A stretch of 34,405 bases of DNA from positions 1-34,405 of the forward strand of contig SFPC01000012.1 in assembly GCA_004552195.1 (NCBI GenBank). Direction: 5' to 3'. The DNA is from Bacteroidales bacterium. GTDB lineage: Bacteria > Bacteroidota > Bacteroidia > Bacteroidales > Bacteroidaceae. A program made the position numbers and the translations under genes. Positions 14,220-21,511 of the stretch are shown piece by piece; within the stretch, counting starts at the first letter, position 1; each line of letters begins with the position of its first letter. The notes beneath the pieces are model-generated. The model was not told where the DNA came from. It saw only the letters and a program-made list of their open reading frames with translations, and did no database searches.

Positions 14220-16025
14220 CTACTCCTCCGAGAAGTCCTTGATAACCTGACGGTATGCGGCCAAGAGGCGGGTACGAGAAACGAAGCCCACATACTTATC
14301 ATCCGGCGAGAGCACAGGCAGTGTGCCGGCTTCGCAACGGGCAAACTTCTCCATAATGGTCTGCATACTGTCGTCGGTGCGGAGCGTCACCTGCGGCTGC
14401 TGCATCAGCTGCTCGGCACGGTACATCCGGTACAGTTCGCTACGGAAGATGATTTTTCGGATGCTGTTCACATTGATTACCCCCAACAGACTGCCTTCCA
14501 GACCGACCACGGCAAAGTGGAGCGATTTGCTCGTACTGATGGCCTGCACAATCTGGCCAAGGTACATATCGGGCCGCAGTTTGGGGCGTTCCTTGTCGAT
14601 GATGGCATCGAGCGACATCAAGGTGAGCACGGACTGGTCCTTGTGGTGGGTGAGTAACTCACCCTTGCGAGCCAAACGCATGGCGTAGATGCTGTGGCGT
14701 TCAAAGGCATGGATGGTGAGGTACGAAGCCACGGAAACTATCATAAGGGGGAGGAAAAGGTCGTAGCCGCCCGTCAGTTCGGCAATGAGGAACACGCCGG
14801 TGAGCGGAGCATGGAACACGCCGCTCATCACGCCTGCCATACCCAACAGGGCGTAGTTCGTTTCCGGAACAGCCACATCAAACACACCGTAGGCGTTCCA
14901 CAAACGCGAGAAGACAAAGCCGCCGATGCACCCGAGGAACAGACTGGGCGCGAACGTTCCGCCACAACCGCCACCGCCATTGGTGGCCGTGGTGGCAAAC
15001 ACCTTGAAGAGGATAATCAGACAGAGATAGACTATCAACCAATCGGCATGACCGTAGAAGAGCGAGTTATTCAGCACGGCCTCGGCACCGCCACCACCGG
15101 AAAGGAGCATGGAGATGGTGTTGTAACCTTCGCCGTAAAGCGGCGGAAAACAATAAATCAGCACGGCCAGCACGGCTCCGCCCAAGGCCAACTTGGCATA
15201 CATATTGCCCAATTTGCCGAACACCTGTTCAAAGGAGTTCATCACCCGGGTGAAATAGAGGGAAATGAAACCGCAAAAGATGCCCAGCAGTACAGCTGTG
15301 GGGACACGCTCCACGGTGAAGGGGTCGTTGAGCACAAAGTTGAACATGGGTTGCGTGCCTGTCCAGGCGTAGGTGATGCAGGTGGCGGTCAGGCAACTTA
15401 CCAACAGGGGGAGCAGGGAAGCCATGGTCAAATCGACCATCAGCACTTCGAGCGTAAACATCAGTCCGGCAATCGGGGCTTTGAAAATACCGGCCACAGC
15501 ACCTGACGCGCCGCACCCAATGAGCAGAATCATCGTTTTATGGTCCAGCTTGAACATCTGCCCTAAATGGCTGCCAATGGCTGACCCCGTGAGCACAATG
15601 GGTGACTCGGCTCCCACAGAACCGCCGAAACCGATGGTGAGGGCGGAGGCTATGACGCTGGACCAACGATTGTGGCTCCGAATGTTGCCCTGCTTGCGCG
15701 AAAGGGCGTAGAGTATCTTCGTTACACCATGCCCAATGTCATCGCGCACGACGTACTTGATGAACAGTGCCGTTAGGAAGATGCCAACAACTGGATAGAC
15801 CAGAAAGAGCCAGTTGGCACGGGTCACATCAAACTGCGATGTGAGCAAATGTTCAATCTCGTGGATAAGGAGCTTCAGTACCTGTGCGGCCAGAGCTGAA
15901 CCTATGCCCACGAGCAATGCCAGAATAAGCAGGAATTGCTTGGCGCTGAGATGCTTTCGCGTCCAAACGGAAATGCTGAGGACAATGCGGTCCTGCAAAC
16001 TTGTATGTCGGTTGTTATCACTCAT
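14220..16025 (-). CDS. ClC-family chloride channel or transporter with C-terminal CBS pair
   Basis: 601-residue inner membrane protein with about ten or more hydrophobic segments between residues 30 and 440, then two CBS domains (about 465-590). ClC signature loops are present: DIGHGVTK (97-103, in place of GSGIP), GSVGAESP with the gating glutamate Glu140, and GGTFAPSLFLG. Aligning FKAPIAGLMFTLEVLM with the matching helix of the E. coli ClC antiporter places Glu193 at E202 and Val194 at the internal proton glutamate E203. Val at that site is typical of ClC channels rather than proton-coupled exchangers. The gene lies downstream of the tsaC-like gene with an AT-rich 79-bp gap of AAATTGTAAATTATAAATT type. 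Confidence 0.9.
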   Translation of the reverse strand: MSDNNRHTSLQDRIVLSISVWTRKHLSAKQFLLILALLVGIGSALAAQVLKLLIHEIEHLLTSQFDVTRANWLFLVYPVVGIFLTALFIKYVVRDDIGHGVTKILYALSRKQGNIRSHNRWSSVIASALTIGFGGSVGAESPIVLTGSAIGSHLGQMFKLDHKTMILLIGCGASGAVAGIFKAPIAGLMFTLEVLMVDLTMASLLPLLVSCLTATCITYAWTGTQPMFNFVLNDPFTVERVPTAVLLGIFCGFISLYFTRVMNSFEQVFGKLGNMYAKLALGGAVLAVLIYCFPPLYGEGYNTISMLLSGGGGAEAVLNNSLFYGHADWLIVYLCLIILFKVFATTATNGGGGCGGTFAPSLFLGCIGGFVFSRLWNAYGVFDVAVPETNYALLGMAGVMSGVFHAPLTGVFLIAELTGGYDLFLPLMIVSVASYLTIHAFERHSIYAMRLARKGELLTHHKDQSVLTLMSLDAIIDKERPKLRPDMYLGQIVQAISTSKSLHFAVVGLEGSLLGVINVNSIRKIIFRSELYRMYRAEQLMQQPQVTLRTDDSMQTIMEKFARCEAGTLPVLSPDDKYVGFVSRTRLLAAYRQVIKDFSEE

Positions 16026-16104
16026 CGAGAGATAAGTTAGAATTTATAAGTCGCCCATACCGGCGAAACCCATTATAAATTGTAAATTATAAATTCAAAA
16101 ACAC

Positions 16105-16707
16105 CTATCGTATGACCTTTACTTCACCGCCTACGCCCAGTTTGATGATGTGCGAAGGAGAGGGACAGACTGTTTCCTGCCGGCGCGAGGTGCAAACGTA
16201 ATCCACGGCTGCCACGATTTCCGGTGCAATGTCTGCAAAGCATCGAGGCGAAGGCTGGCCGCTGAGGTTGGCCGAGGTGGAAACGATGGGACGCTTGAAA
16301 CGCAAGCACAGGTAGTTGCTGAAGGTTTCGTGCGTCACACGGATGCCCACGCTCCCGTCCTCAGCCAGCAGGTTGGGAGCCAGGTTGCGTGCGCCGTCGT
16401 AGATAATGGTCAAAGGGCTGTCCGCCACCTCCATCAAGTCCCACGCCACGTCGGGCATCTCCCTCACGTAAGCCTGAACCTTCGCCTCCGAATCCACCAG
16501 CGTAATCAGTGCCTTGGCATCTTCGCGTTGCTTGATTTCAAACACGCGCTTCACGGCTTCCGCATTGGTGGCGTCGCACCCTATACCCCAAATGGTGTCG
16601 GTGGGATAGAGTATGATGCCGCCCCGGTTCAGCACCTCCACCGCCTGGCGGATGTCATCGCGGTATTCGCTCAAATCCCCTCCGTCCTTACACTTTTGCT
16701 GTTTCAT
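16105..16707 (-). CDS. tsaC: L-threonylcarbamoyladenylate synthase (YrdC/Sua5 family, TsaC type)
   Basis: 200-residue cytoplasmic enzyme making threonylcarbamoyl-AMP from Thr, bicarbonate and ATP for t6A37 tRNA modification. YrdC motifs are clear: GGIILYPTDTIWGIGCDA (29-46), KRVFEIKQR with the conserved basic residues, SVGIRV, and STSANLSG near residue 145. There is no C-terminal Sua5 domain, so it is of the short TsaC type. The ATG at 16707 gives a short extension ahead of the conserved start. A weak -7 candidate (TATCTTCG, 16736-16743 on the minus strand) lies 29 bases upstream. The ClC gene follows. Confidence 0.92.
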   Translation of the reverse strand: MKQQKCKDGGDLSEYRDDIRQAVEVLNRGGIILYPTDTIWGIGCDATNAEAVKRVFEIKQREDAKALITLVDSEAKVQAYVREMPDVAWDLMEVADSPLTIIYDGARNLAPNLLAEDGSVGIRVTHETFSNYLCLRFKRPIVSTSANLSGQPSPRCFADIAPEIVAAVDYVCTSRRQETVCPSPSHIIKLGVGGEVKVIR

Positions 16708-16832
16708 AGCTCTCGGTCATTGTTTTCAGAAGCGGCGAAGATATACATTTATCTTTAGTTCAAAAGACAACAATCCAACAATTTTTCACAACCCGCCGGA
16801 TTTCACAGTGTTTCGGCACACACACTCTTGTC

Positions 16833-16881
16833 AAAAAAAAGCAGGCAAAAGCGACATGAATATGCCGGCTCTTACCTGCTT
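16833..16881 (-). terminator. Strong intrinsic terminator on the minus strand
   Basis: In minus-strand sense, AAGCAGGTAAGAGC (16881-16868) pairs with GCTTTTGCCTGCTT (16852-16839) over 14 bases, counting two G-U pairs, and is followed by eight T (16840-16833). It points toward tsaC and therefore ends a minus-strand transcript starting somewhere in 16882-17250, for which no intact gene is visible. Confidence 0.85.
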
Positions 16882-16958
16882 GTAAATATCGGGATAAACC
16901 GAAAACTATGTTGTTAGAGAGTTCAACTAGCTCATGGCCTCATCGGCCACAGTGGCAA

Positions 16959-17174
16959 TCAATGCTTTTTGCCCTTTGGTTTTACCACCTTTTCCTGATG
17001 GGGTTGTGCATACCAGTTCCAGAACTCCTTATTATCAAAATTCACAGCCCAGTCGCCCAAAAGGGGATATACCGCATGGACACGCTGCCTTTCCTGCGGC
17101 AACGACCAACTGCCAGCTATACAGAGCAACTGCGGAATGTTTTTCTTGCTTCCCAGCAGAAACCAATGCCTTTT
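16959..17174 (-). pseudogene. Open frame without ATG, possible decayed gene end or structured RNA
   Basis: A 71-codon frame between an upstream TAA and a TGA at 16961-16959 has no ATG. Its 3' half looks coding (LLGDWAVNFDNKEFWNWY, then HQEKVVKPKGKKH), with a lysine-rich end, and it is followed about 78 bases later by a strong terminator in the same direction. This fits the 3' end of a gene whose 5' part has been lost, a TTG-started small protein, or a small noncoding RNA. I do not recognise a family. Confidence 0.35.
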
Positions 17175-17255
17175 TTACCTATAAGTTCACGCGTTTATTA
17201 AATTCCGAAACTTAAATCATAAACTTATAACTCCTTCACTTTCAACTTAAGATCC

Positions 17256-17520
17256 ACTATTTTCGCATAAAGATAAGCGGCGGCTCAACAGAGAAAAAGG
17301 AAAATCCTGCGGCTATTGCATTTTTGAAGAACTCGCCTTGCACTACTCTGCTTCGCGAAGATAGGCGGCGGCTCGGCAGAAAAATCAAAACTGTCGTTTT
17401 GCTTTTATTCTTCTCTCGCCTTGCACTACTCTGCTTCGCGAAGATATGTTGCGGCTCGGAAGAAAAAATCAAAACTGTCGTTTTGCTTTTATTCTTCTCT
17501 CGCCTTGCACTATCTTTGCA
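17256..17520 (+). repeat. Promoter-bearing repeat element, copy C: tandem array upstream of ubiE
   Basis: Two good units, 17333-17415 (83 bp) and 17416-17499 (84 bp), each start TCGCCTTGCACTACTCTGC, pass through CTTCGCGAAGATA and the CAAAAC-TGTC-GTTTTG inverted repeat, and run into the next copy. The third start (17500-17520) is the functional-looking end TTGCACTATCTTTGCA. Upstream, 17256-17332 looks like an older diverged unit (TTTTCGCATAAAGATAAGCGGCGGCTC). The stretch 17418-17520 is almost the same as the copy ahead of smpB. Confidence 0.92.
17511..17518 (+). promoter_or_regulatory. -7 box (TATCTTTG) for ubiE
   Basis: TATCTTTG matches TAnnTTTG and ends only 8 bases before the ubiE ATG at 17527, so the mRNA would have almost no leader. 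It is the terminal part of the repeat array; the internal unit boundaries carry TACTCTGC, a damaged version of the same box. Confidence 0.65.
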
Positions 17521-17526
17521 CCCTAT

Positions 17527-18264
17527 ATGACTTACAAACAAGAAACCATAAAGCCGTACAGCGAAGAAGGAAGCAAGGGCGAACAGGTGGAAAAGATGTT
17601 TGACAGCATCGCACACTCCTACGACTTGCTGAACCATACGCTCTCGTTAGGCATTGACAAACATTGGCGCAAGGCGGCAATCGATGCGTTGCGACCGCAT
17701 CAACCTCAGCAGATTTTGGACGTGGCCACAGGAACAGGCGACTTTGCCATCCTGGCGGCCAAAGAACTCCAACCGCAGGCTCTGCTCGGTGTGGACCTGT
17801 CGGAAGGGATGATGGACGTGGGACGGAAAAAGGTGAAAGCCGCCGGATTGGACTCCATCGTGCATTTCCAAAAGGAGGACTGCCTGCATCTGTCGCTACC
17901 GTCCGACTCGTTCGATGCGGTCATGGTGGCCTACGGCATCCGGAACTTTGAGGATCTGGACAAGGGGCTGAAAGAGATGCTGCGCGTGATGCGTCCGGGG
18001 GGCCGGCTGGTAATCATCGAACTGACCGCGCCCGTCAGATTTCCCATGAAGCAACTGTTCTGGCTCTATTCGCACGTGCTGATGCCTACCATCGGCAAAA
18101 TCATTTCGCGCGACAAACAAGCCTATGCTTACTTGCCAGCCACCATGGAAGCCTTTCCGCAAGGCGAGGTGATGCAGGGCATCCTACAGAAGGCCGGGTT
18201 CCGGAATGTGGAGTTCAAACGCTTCACTTTCGGACTGAGCACGCTGTATCTGGCGGAGAAATAA
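17527..18264 (+). CDS. ubiE: Demethylmenaquinone methyltransferase (UbiE/MenG)
   Basis: 245-residue SAM-dependent methyltransferase that makes menaquinone from demethylmenaquinone. Family blocks: [22 protein letters not shown] and HWRKAAID at the N-terminus, SAM motif [11 protein letters not shown] (63-72), [41 protein letters not shown], and [14 protein letters not shown] with the [13 protein letters not shown] end. The ATG at 17527 fits homologues; the longer frame would translate the promoter repeat ([13 protein letters not shown] again). fmt follows after 35 bp on the same strand. aroE, which I would expect next, is absent. Confidence 0.95.
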   Translation: MTYKQETIKPYSEEGSKGEQVEKMFDSIAHSYDLLNHTLSLGIDKHWRKAAIDALRPHQPQQILDVATGTGDFAILAAKELQPQALLGVDLSEGMMDVGRKKVKAAGLDSIVHFQKEDCLHLSLPSDSFDAVMVAYGIRNFEDLDKGLKEMLRVMRPGGRLVIIELTAPVRFPMKQLFWLYSHVLMPTIGKIISRDKQAYAYLPATMEAFPQGEVMQGILQKAGFRNVEFKRFTFGLSTLYLAEK

Positions 18265-18299
18265 TCTCATGAATAAACACTTTAACTGACATCAATTTT

Positions 18300-19268
18300 A
18301 TGACTAAAAACGAACTGAAAATAGTTTACATGGGAACGCCCGACTTTGCCGTTGAACCGCTCCGCAAACTGGTGGAAGGCGGCTACAACGTGGTGGGGGT
18401 CATCACCATACCCGACAAACCGATTGGCCGGCACCAAACGGAGCTCTCGGCCTCGCCCGTGAAACAATATGCCGTGCAGCAGGGATTGCGCGTGTTGCAA
18501 CCAGCCAAGCTGAAAGATCCTGACTTTATAGAGGAACTGCGCAGCCTCGAAGCGGACCTGCAGATTGTGGTGGCCTTCCGTATGTTGCCCGAAGTGGTGT
18601 GGGCCATGCCGCGATTGGGCACATTCAACCTGCACGCCGCCTTGCTACCGCAGTACCGAGGCGCAGCGCCCATCAACTGGGCCATCATCAACGGCGACAC
18701 CGAAACGGGCATCACTACCTTTTTCCTGGACCACGAAATCGACACGGGACAGGTGATACAACGGGTGCCGGTGCCCATTCTCGACACGGACAACGTGGAG
18801 GACGTTCACGACAAACTGATGTATCTGGGGAGCGACCTGGTGATTGAAACGGTGGACAATATCCTGGCCGGCGAAGTACATCCTATTCCGCAGTCGGAAC
18901 TGATGACGGACGAGCCGCTGCGACCCGCTCCGAAAATATTCAAGGAAACGTGCCGCATTGACTGGACACTCGGTGTGAAACGCACTTACGACTTCGTCCG
19001 GGGATTATCGCCCTACCCTGCCGCCTGGACGGAACTGACGGTGGGCGGCAAAACTTCCGTGCTGAAAGTGTACAAAACAACGAAGGAGTTTGCCCAAGCA
19101 TCCGAACCGACGGGCACGGTGCTGACGGACGGCAAGTCATTTATGAAGGTGGCCATGAGCGATGGCTATCTCCGCTTGGAAACAATACAGCTGGCCGGAA
19201 AGAAACGGATGGAGATTAAGGACTTCCTAAGAGGGTTTCACGCACAGGGCGAAATCAAGGTTAACTGA
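18300..19268 (+). CDS. fmt: Methionyl-tRNA formyltransferase
   Basis: 322-residue cytoplasmic enzyme that formylates initiator Met-tRNA using 10-formyl-tetrahydrofolate. The N-terminal Rossmann part begins IVYMGTPDFAVEPL. The catalytic Asn-His-Asp set is visible in FNLHAALLPQYRGAAPINWAIINGDTETGIT plus DHEIDTGQVI. The C-terminal OB-like domain follows (IDWTLGVKRTYDFVRGLSPYPAAW). Length is normal. The gene is probably cotranscribed with ubiE from the repeat-borne promoter. An AGGTTAT-type inverted repeat starts 26 bases after the stop and separates it from the convergent lipoprotein gene. Confidence 0.95.
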   Translation: MTKNELKIVYMGTPDFAVEPLRKLVEGGYNVVGVITIPDKPIGRHQTELSASPVKQYAVQQGLRVLQPAKLKDPDFIEELRSLEADLQIVVAFRMLPEVVWAMPRLGTFNLHAALLPQYRGAAPINWAIINGDTETGITTFFLDHEIDTGQVIQRVPVPILDTDNVEDVHDKLMYLGSDLVIETVDNILAGEVHPIPQSELMTDEPLRPAPKIFKETCRIDWTLGVKRTYDFVRGLSPYPAAWTELTVGGKTSVLKVYKTTKEFAQASEPTGTVLTDGKSFMKVAMSDGYLRLETIQLAGKKRMEIKDFLRGFHAQGEIKVN

Positions 19269-19293
19269 ACGGGAATAGTCATATAAGGTTATA

Positions 19294-19393
19294 AGGTTAT
19301 GAGGTTATAATGTTACTCTGGCGTATTCCTGCCCTTCAGACAGTTACTTTATAACCTTATAACCTAATCCCTCATAACCTATGAAGATAACCT
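19294..19393. repeat. AGGTTAT-family inverted repeat R3 between fmt and the lipoprotein gene
   Basis: Arms 19294-19317 and 19342-19365 pair at 21 of 24 positions around a 24-base loop. The right arm and its tail (19342-19393) match R2 (14113-14164) at 49 of 52 positions, while the loops are unrelated. The tail ends three bases before the stop codon of the convergent lipoprotein gene. Confidence 0.88.
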
Positions 19394-19396
19394 TAT

Positions 19397-19867
19397 TCAA
19401 TGCAACTTGACGAACACCAGGCTGTCAAGTTGGGAACAAAGGGTCAAGCGCGAGGAGTTGAGCAAAGCGATGCGGAAGTCGGAAGCGCTGCCGCGTATGC
19501 CCACCACTTCCAACAAAGTGGTAGAAGGGTCGGTAATCAACTCGTCGCGGTCACGGAAGTGTACATAAGTCTGCGTAACGGACAGGCGGTCGCCATCGTG
19601 TACGAAACGGGCCACGGTTTCCCCGGTTTGTCCGTTGTGAGCCAATGAGCCGGACGTGATGCTGAGCAGCTGAAGTTGGAAGCTCCAATAGATTTTGATG
19701 TCAGCCGACCCTTCTGCCAAACGGGAGTATGTCCCGTCCGTGGCCGCTTCCTTGACGAACCTTTGCTTCAACAGCCATTTGCCGTCCAAATCGCCGTTGG
19801 CAGGCGTTTTGTCGCAAGAGGCCAGCAACACACTGATTATAGAGAGGAAAAGAAACAAGCGTTTCAT
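19397..19867 (-). CDS. Small lipocalin-like lipoprotein of unknown function
   Basis: 156-residue predicted lipoprotein: MKRLFLFLSIISVLLASC ends in a lipobox (LLASC, Cys18), so it should be lipid-anchored in the cell envelope. The rest begins GDLDGKWLLKQRF and alternates short strands (YWSFQLQLLSI, DRLSVTQTYVHF), as in the small lipocalin-like lipoproteins of Bacteroidales (DUF4847-like is my best but tentative match). The ATG at 19867 is chosen because it starts the signal peptide; the longer frame overlaps the Wzi-like gene. It lies 49 bp after the Wzi-like gene at the end of a long minus-strand run. No ligand can be inferred. Confidence 0.75.
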   Translation of the reverse strand: MKRLFLFLSIISVLLASCDKTPANGDLDGKWLLKQRFVKEAATDGTYSRLAEGSADIKIYWSFQLQLLSITSGSLAHNGQTGETVARFVHDGDRLSVTQTYVHFRDRDELITDPSTTLLEVVGIRGSASDFRIALLNSSRLTLCSQLDSLVFVKLH

Positions 19868-19916
19868 GATTTCAAGGGGTTTAAGGGTACTTAGAGATGC
19901 AGTATGTTCAGTATGC

Positions 19917-21473
19917 TCACTCCGCTTCGTCGAAATCCTCCGCACGAGCACGGGAGCGGAGCGGGAGGAAACCGGTTTTGGAAATGGTGAATTGGAATCC
20001 GGTATTGTTGCCCAAAAGGTTACCCCGGTCAATGGCAAAAGCCACCTTGGCCTGCCATCCTGCGGTAACCCACTTGCCGATGCTCCTGGGGGCAAAATGA
20101 AGCTCGGCCATGAAGCTGTCAGAGGTGCGCGCCTTATCGAAAGGAGCAGCGTATGTACCCAAATTGCGCTCGTGGCTGTAAAGCAAACGGTAGCCTAAGG
20201 ACATCAGCGGATTGCCGCTCACGCCAATGTGGTGGGCGCGGAAACGGTTGCCAGTGAAATTGAACGAACCGTTGCGGTTGTACAGGGGTGAAACATACAA
20301 GGCGTTGCCCATGGCCTGCCCCCAGTGCTGCCAACCGGCATAGAGGTTGTGGTTATAGTAGTTGTCAACACCACTGATTTGGTCGGGGACGGCAGCCGTT
20401 TGGTCATGGTACACCGGACCGCTCTGGTAGGTGGTGGTGAGGTATTCGTAAGTGACTTCAGACACCCACCGGTTGCTGGGAAGGCTGAGGTCAAAGCCCC
20501 ATAAGCCGTCGAGCCAGCCGTATTCAAAGAACATCTGGGAATGGTCCTCAAAGAAGTGGTCGTAGTACACGCCCACGCCCCAACCTTTGCCATGATAATT
20601 CAAGCGGAAGAGCCAGCTGCCAAGGGTGTTGCCCGTGGCGTTGGCATAGCCTTCGCTGTCGGTGCTGTCGCCTCCCACGCCAAAGGTGGCATCCACAAAG
20701 TCCTTGAGACCGGTGCCCATGTGGATGGGTTCTGAAGAAACGCCGTCCCAAGTCAGGGCATTGTAAATGGTGCCGCCGAACATACAGGCCATTTCCAGGC
20801 CACCCTCGAAGGTGAGGGGGAATTTTTCCGCATTGCCCAATCGCAGATAACCGGCCTTGGAATGATAGAGTGCCTTGCGGGCATACCTTTCGCCGGGAGC
20901 CACGTAGTCACGCTGGAAACGGCCATCGGTCAGCATACCGTAACTGATGTGTCCGCGAATGGCGGCCCAATTCCCCTTACCGGTAATGTTCCAATATTCG
21001 GGCAAGCCGATGCGCACTTCGGGCACGGGACGGGCATTGATGCCGAGTGTCTGCGAGCCACTGCTCAGGGAGTTGTTGCGGAAAGCCATAGGATGCTCCT
21101 TGGCTCCGACGGTGAGGCGCAGCAACCTATAGTCAACATCGGCATAACACTGCTGCACCACGGCCTTACTGGTATAGTTATAAGGAATGACCACATCAAG
21201 GCCATAGCCGATTTTCCATTTTGGCTCTACCGGTGACCAACCGGGAGAACTGAACAGGCTGGCGCGGAGATAACCGTTTTGGGCATCGATGGACGAGAGG
21301 CCGTAACGGTTGGCGGTGAGCCAAAGCGGGGTCTGTCCATCAGCGGTGCTGACCTGCCCTTCGACCTTATAGAGCATATTGTCGGTGGCCCTGTCAAGCG
21401 CACTCTCCTGTGCCTGAAGCGTGAGGGAGGAGAGGAAGACAAGGGCAAGAAATGCGATAAGAGAATGTTTCAT
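19917..21473 (-). CDS. Wzi-like capsule assembly outer membrane protein
   Basis: 518-residue predicted outer membrane beta-barrel. A signal peptide covers residues 1-21 (MKHSLIAFLALVFLSSLTLQA). The mature part starts with TPLWLTANRYGLSS, a block typical of Bacteroidetes proteins of the Wzi family, followed by many amphipathic strands rich in Tyr, Trp and Gly (YRLLRLTVGAKEHPMAFRNNSLSSGS; GVGVYYDHFFEDHSQMFFEYGW). By family it would help hold or organise capsular polysaccharide at the surface, but no capsule biosynthesis cluster is adjacent. manC lies further upstream in the same direction. It starts 38 bp after the metalloprotease stop. Confidence 0.82.
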   Translation of the reverse strand: MKHSLIAFLALVFLSSLTLQAQESALDRATDNMLYKVEGQVSTADGQTPLWLTANRYGLSSIDAQNGYLRASLFSSPGWSPVEPKWKIGYGLDVVIPYNYTSKAVVQQCYADVDYRLLRLTVGAKEHPMAFRNNSLSSGSQTLGINARPVPEVRIGLPEYWNITGKGNWAAIRGHISYGMLTDGRFQRDYVAPGERYARKALYHSKAGYLRLGNAEKFPLTFEGGLEMACMFGGTIYNALTWDGVSSEPIHMGTGLKDFVDATFGVGGDSTDSEGYANATGNTLGSWLFRLNYHGKGWGVGVYYDHFFEDHSQMFFEYGWLDGLWGFDLSLPSNRWVSEVTYEYLTTTYQSGPVYHDQTAAVPDQISGVDNYYNHNLYAGWQHWGQAMGNALYVSPLYNRNGSFNFTGNRFRAHHIGVSGNPLMSLGYRLLYSHERNLGTYAAPFDKARTSDSFMAELHFAPRSIGKWVTAGWQAKVAFAIDRGNLLGNNTGFQFTISKTGFLPLRSRARAEDFDEAE

Positions 21474-21511
21474 ATCAACCGAATGTTTTGAAACAGAAAG
21501 AGGATTGCGGG

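Larger units (their letters stand above)
16708..17255. other. Divergent gap between tsaC and ubiE
   Basis: About 550 bases ahead of the promoter-repeat array, with no confident gene. It contains the probable tsaC promoter near 16736-16743, a strong minus-strand terminator (16833-16881) and a 71-codon minus-strand open frame without ATG (16959-17174). Plus-strand frames of 90-97 codons here show no domain or signal and are not called. Confidence 0.5.

Noticed and set aside
14694..15506. 270-codon plus-strand frame inside clc
   Set aside because: Composition (His, Gln, Gly rich) is that of an antisense shadow of membrane-protein codons; the opposite strand carries clear ClC motifs.
16150..16758. 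202-codon plus-strand frame over the tsaC gene
   Set aside because: Opposite strand has the complete YrdC signature; this frame has no recognisable motif and crosses the tsaC promoter.
16908..17215. Plus-strand frames of 97 and 93 codons between tsaC and ubiE
   Set aside because: No family resemblance, Pro/Ser-rich odd composition, no promoter; the terminator in this region points to the other strand.
19868..20095. N-terminal extension of the lipoprotein frame
   Set aside because: It overlaps the Wzi-like gene in another frame; the lipobox-containing signal peptide starts at 19867.
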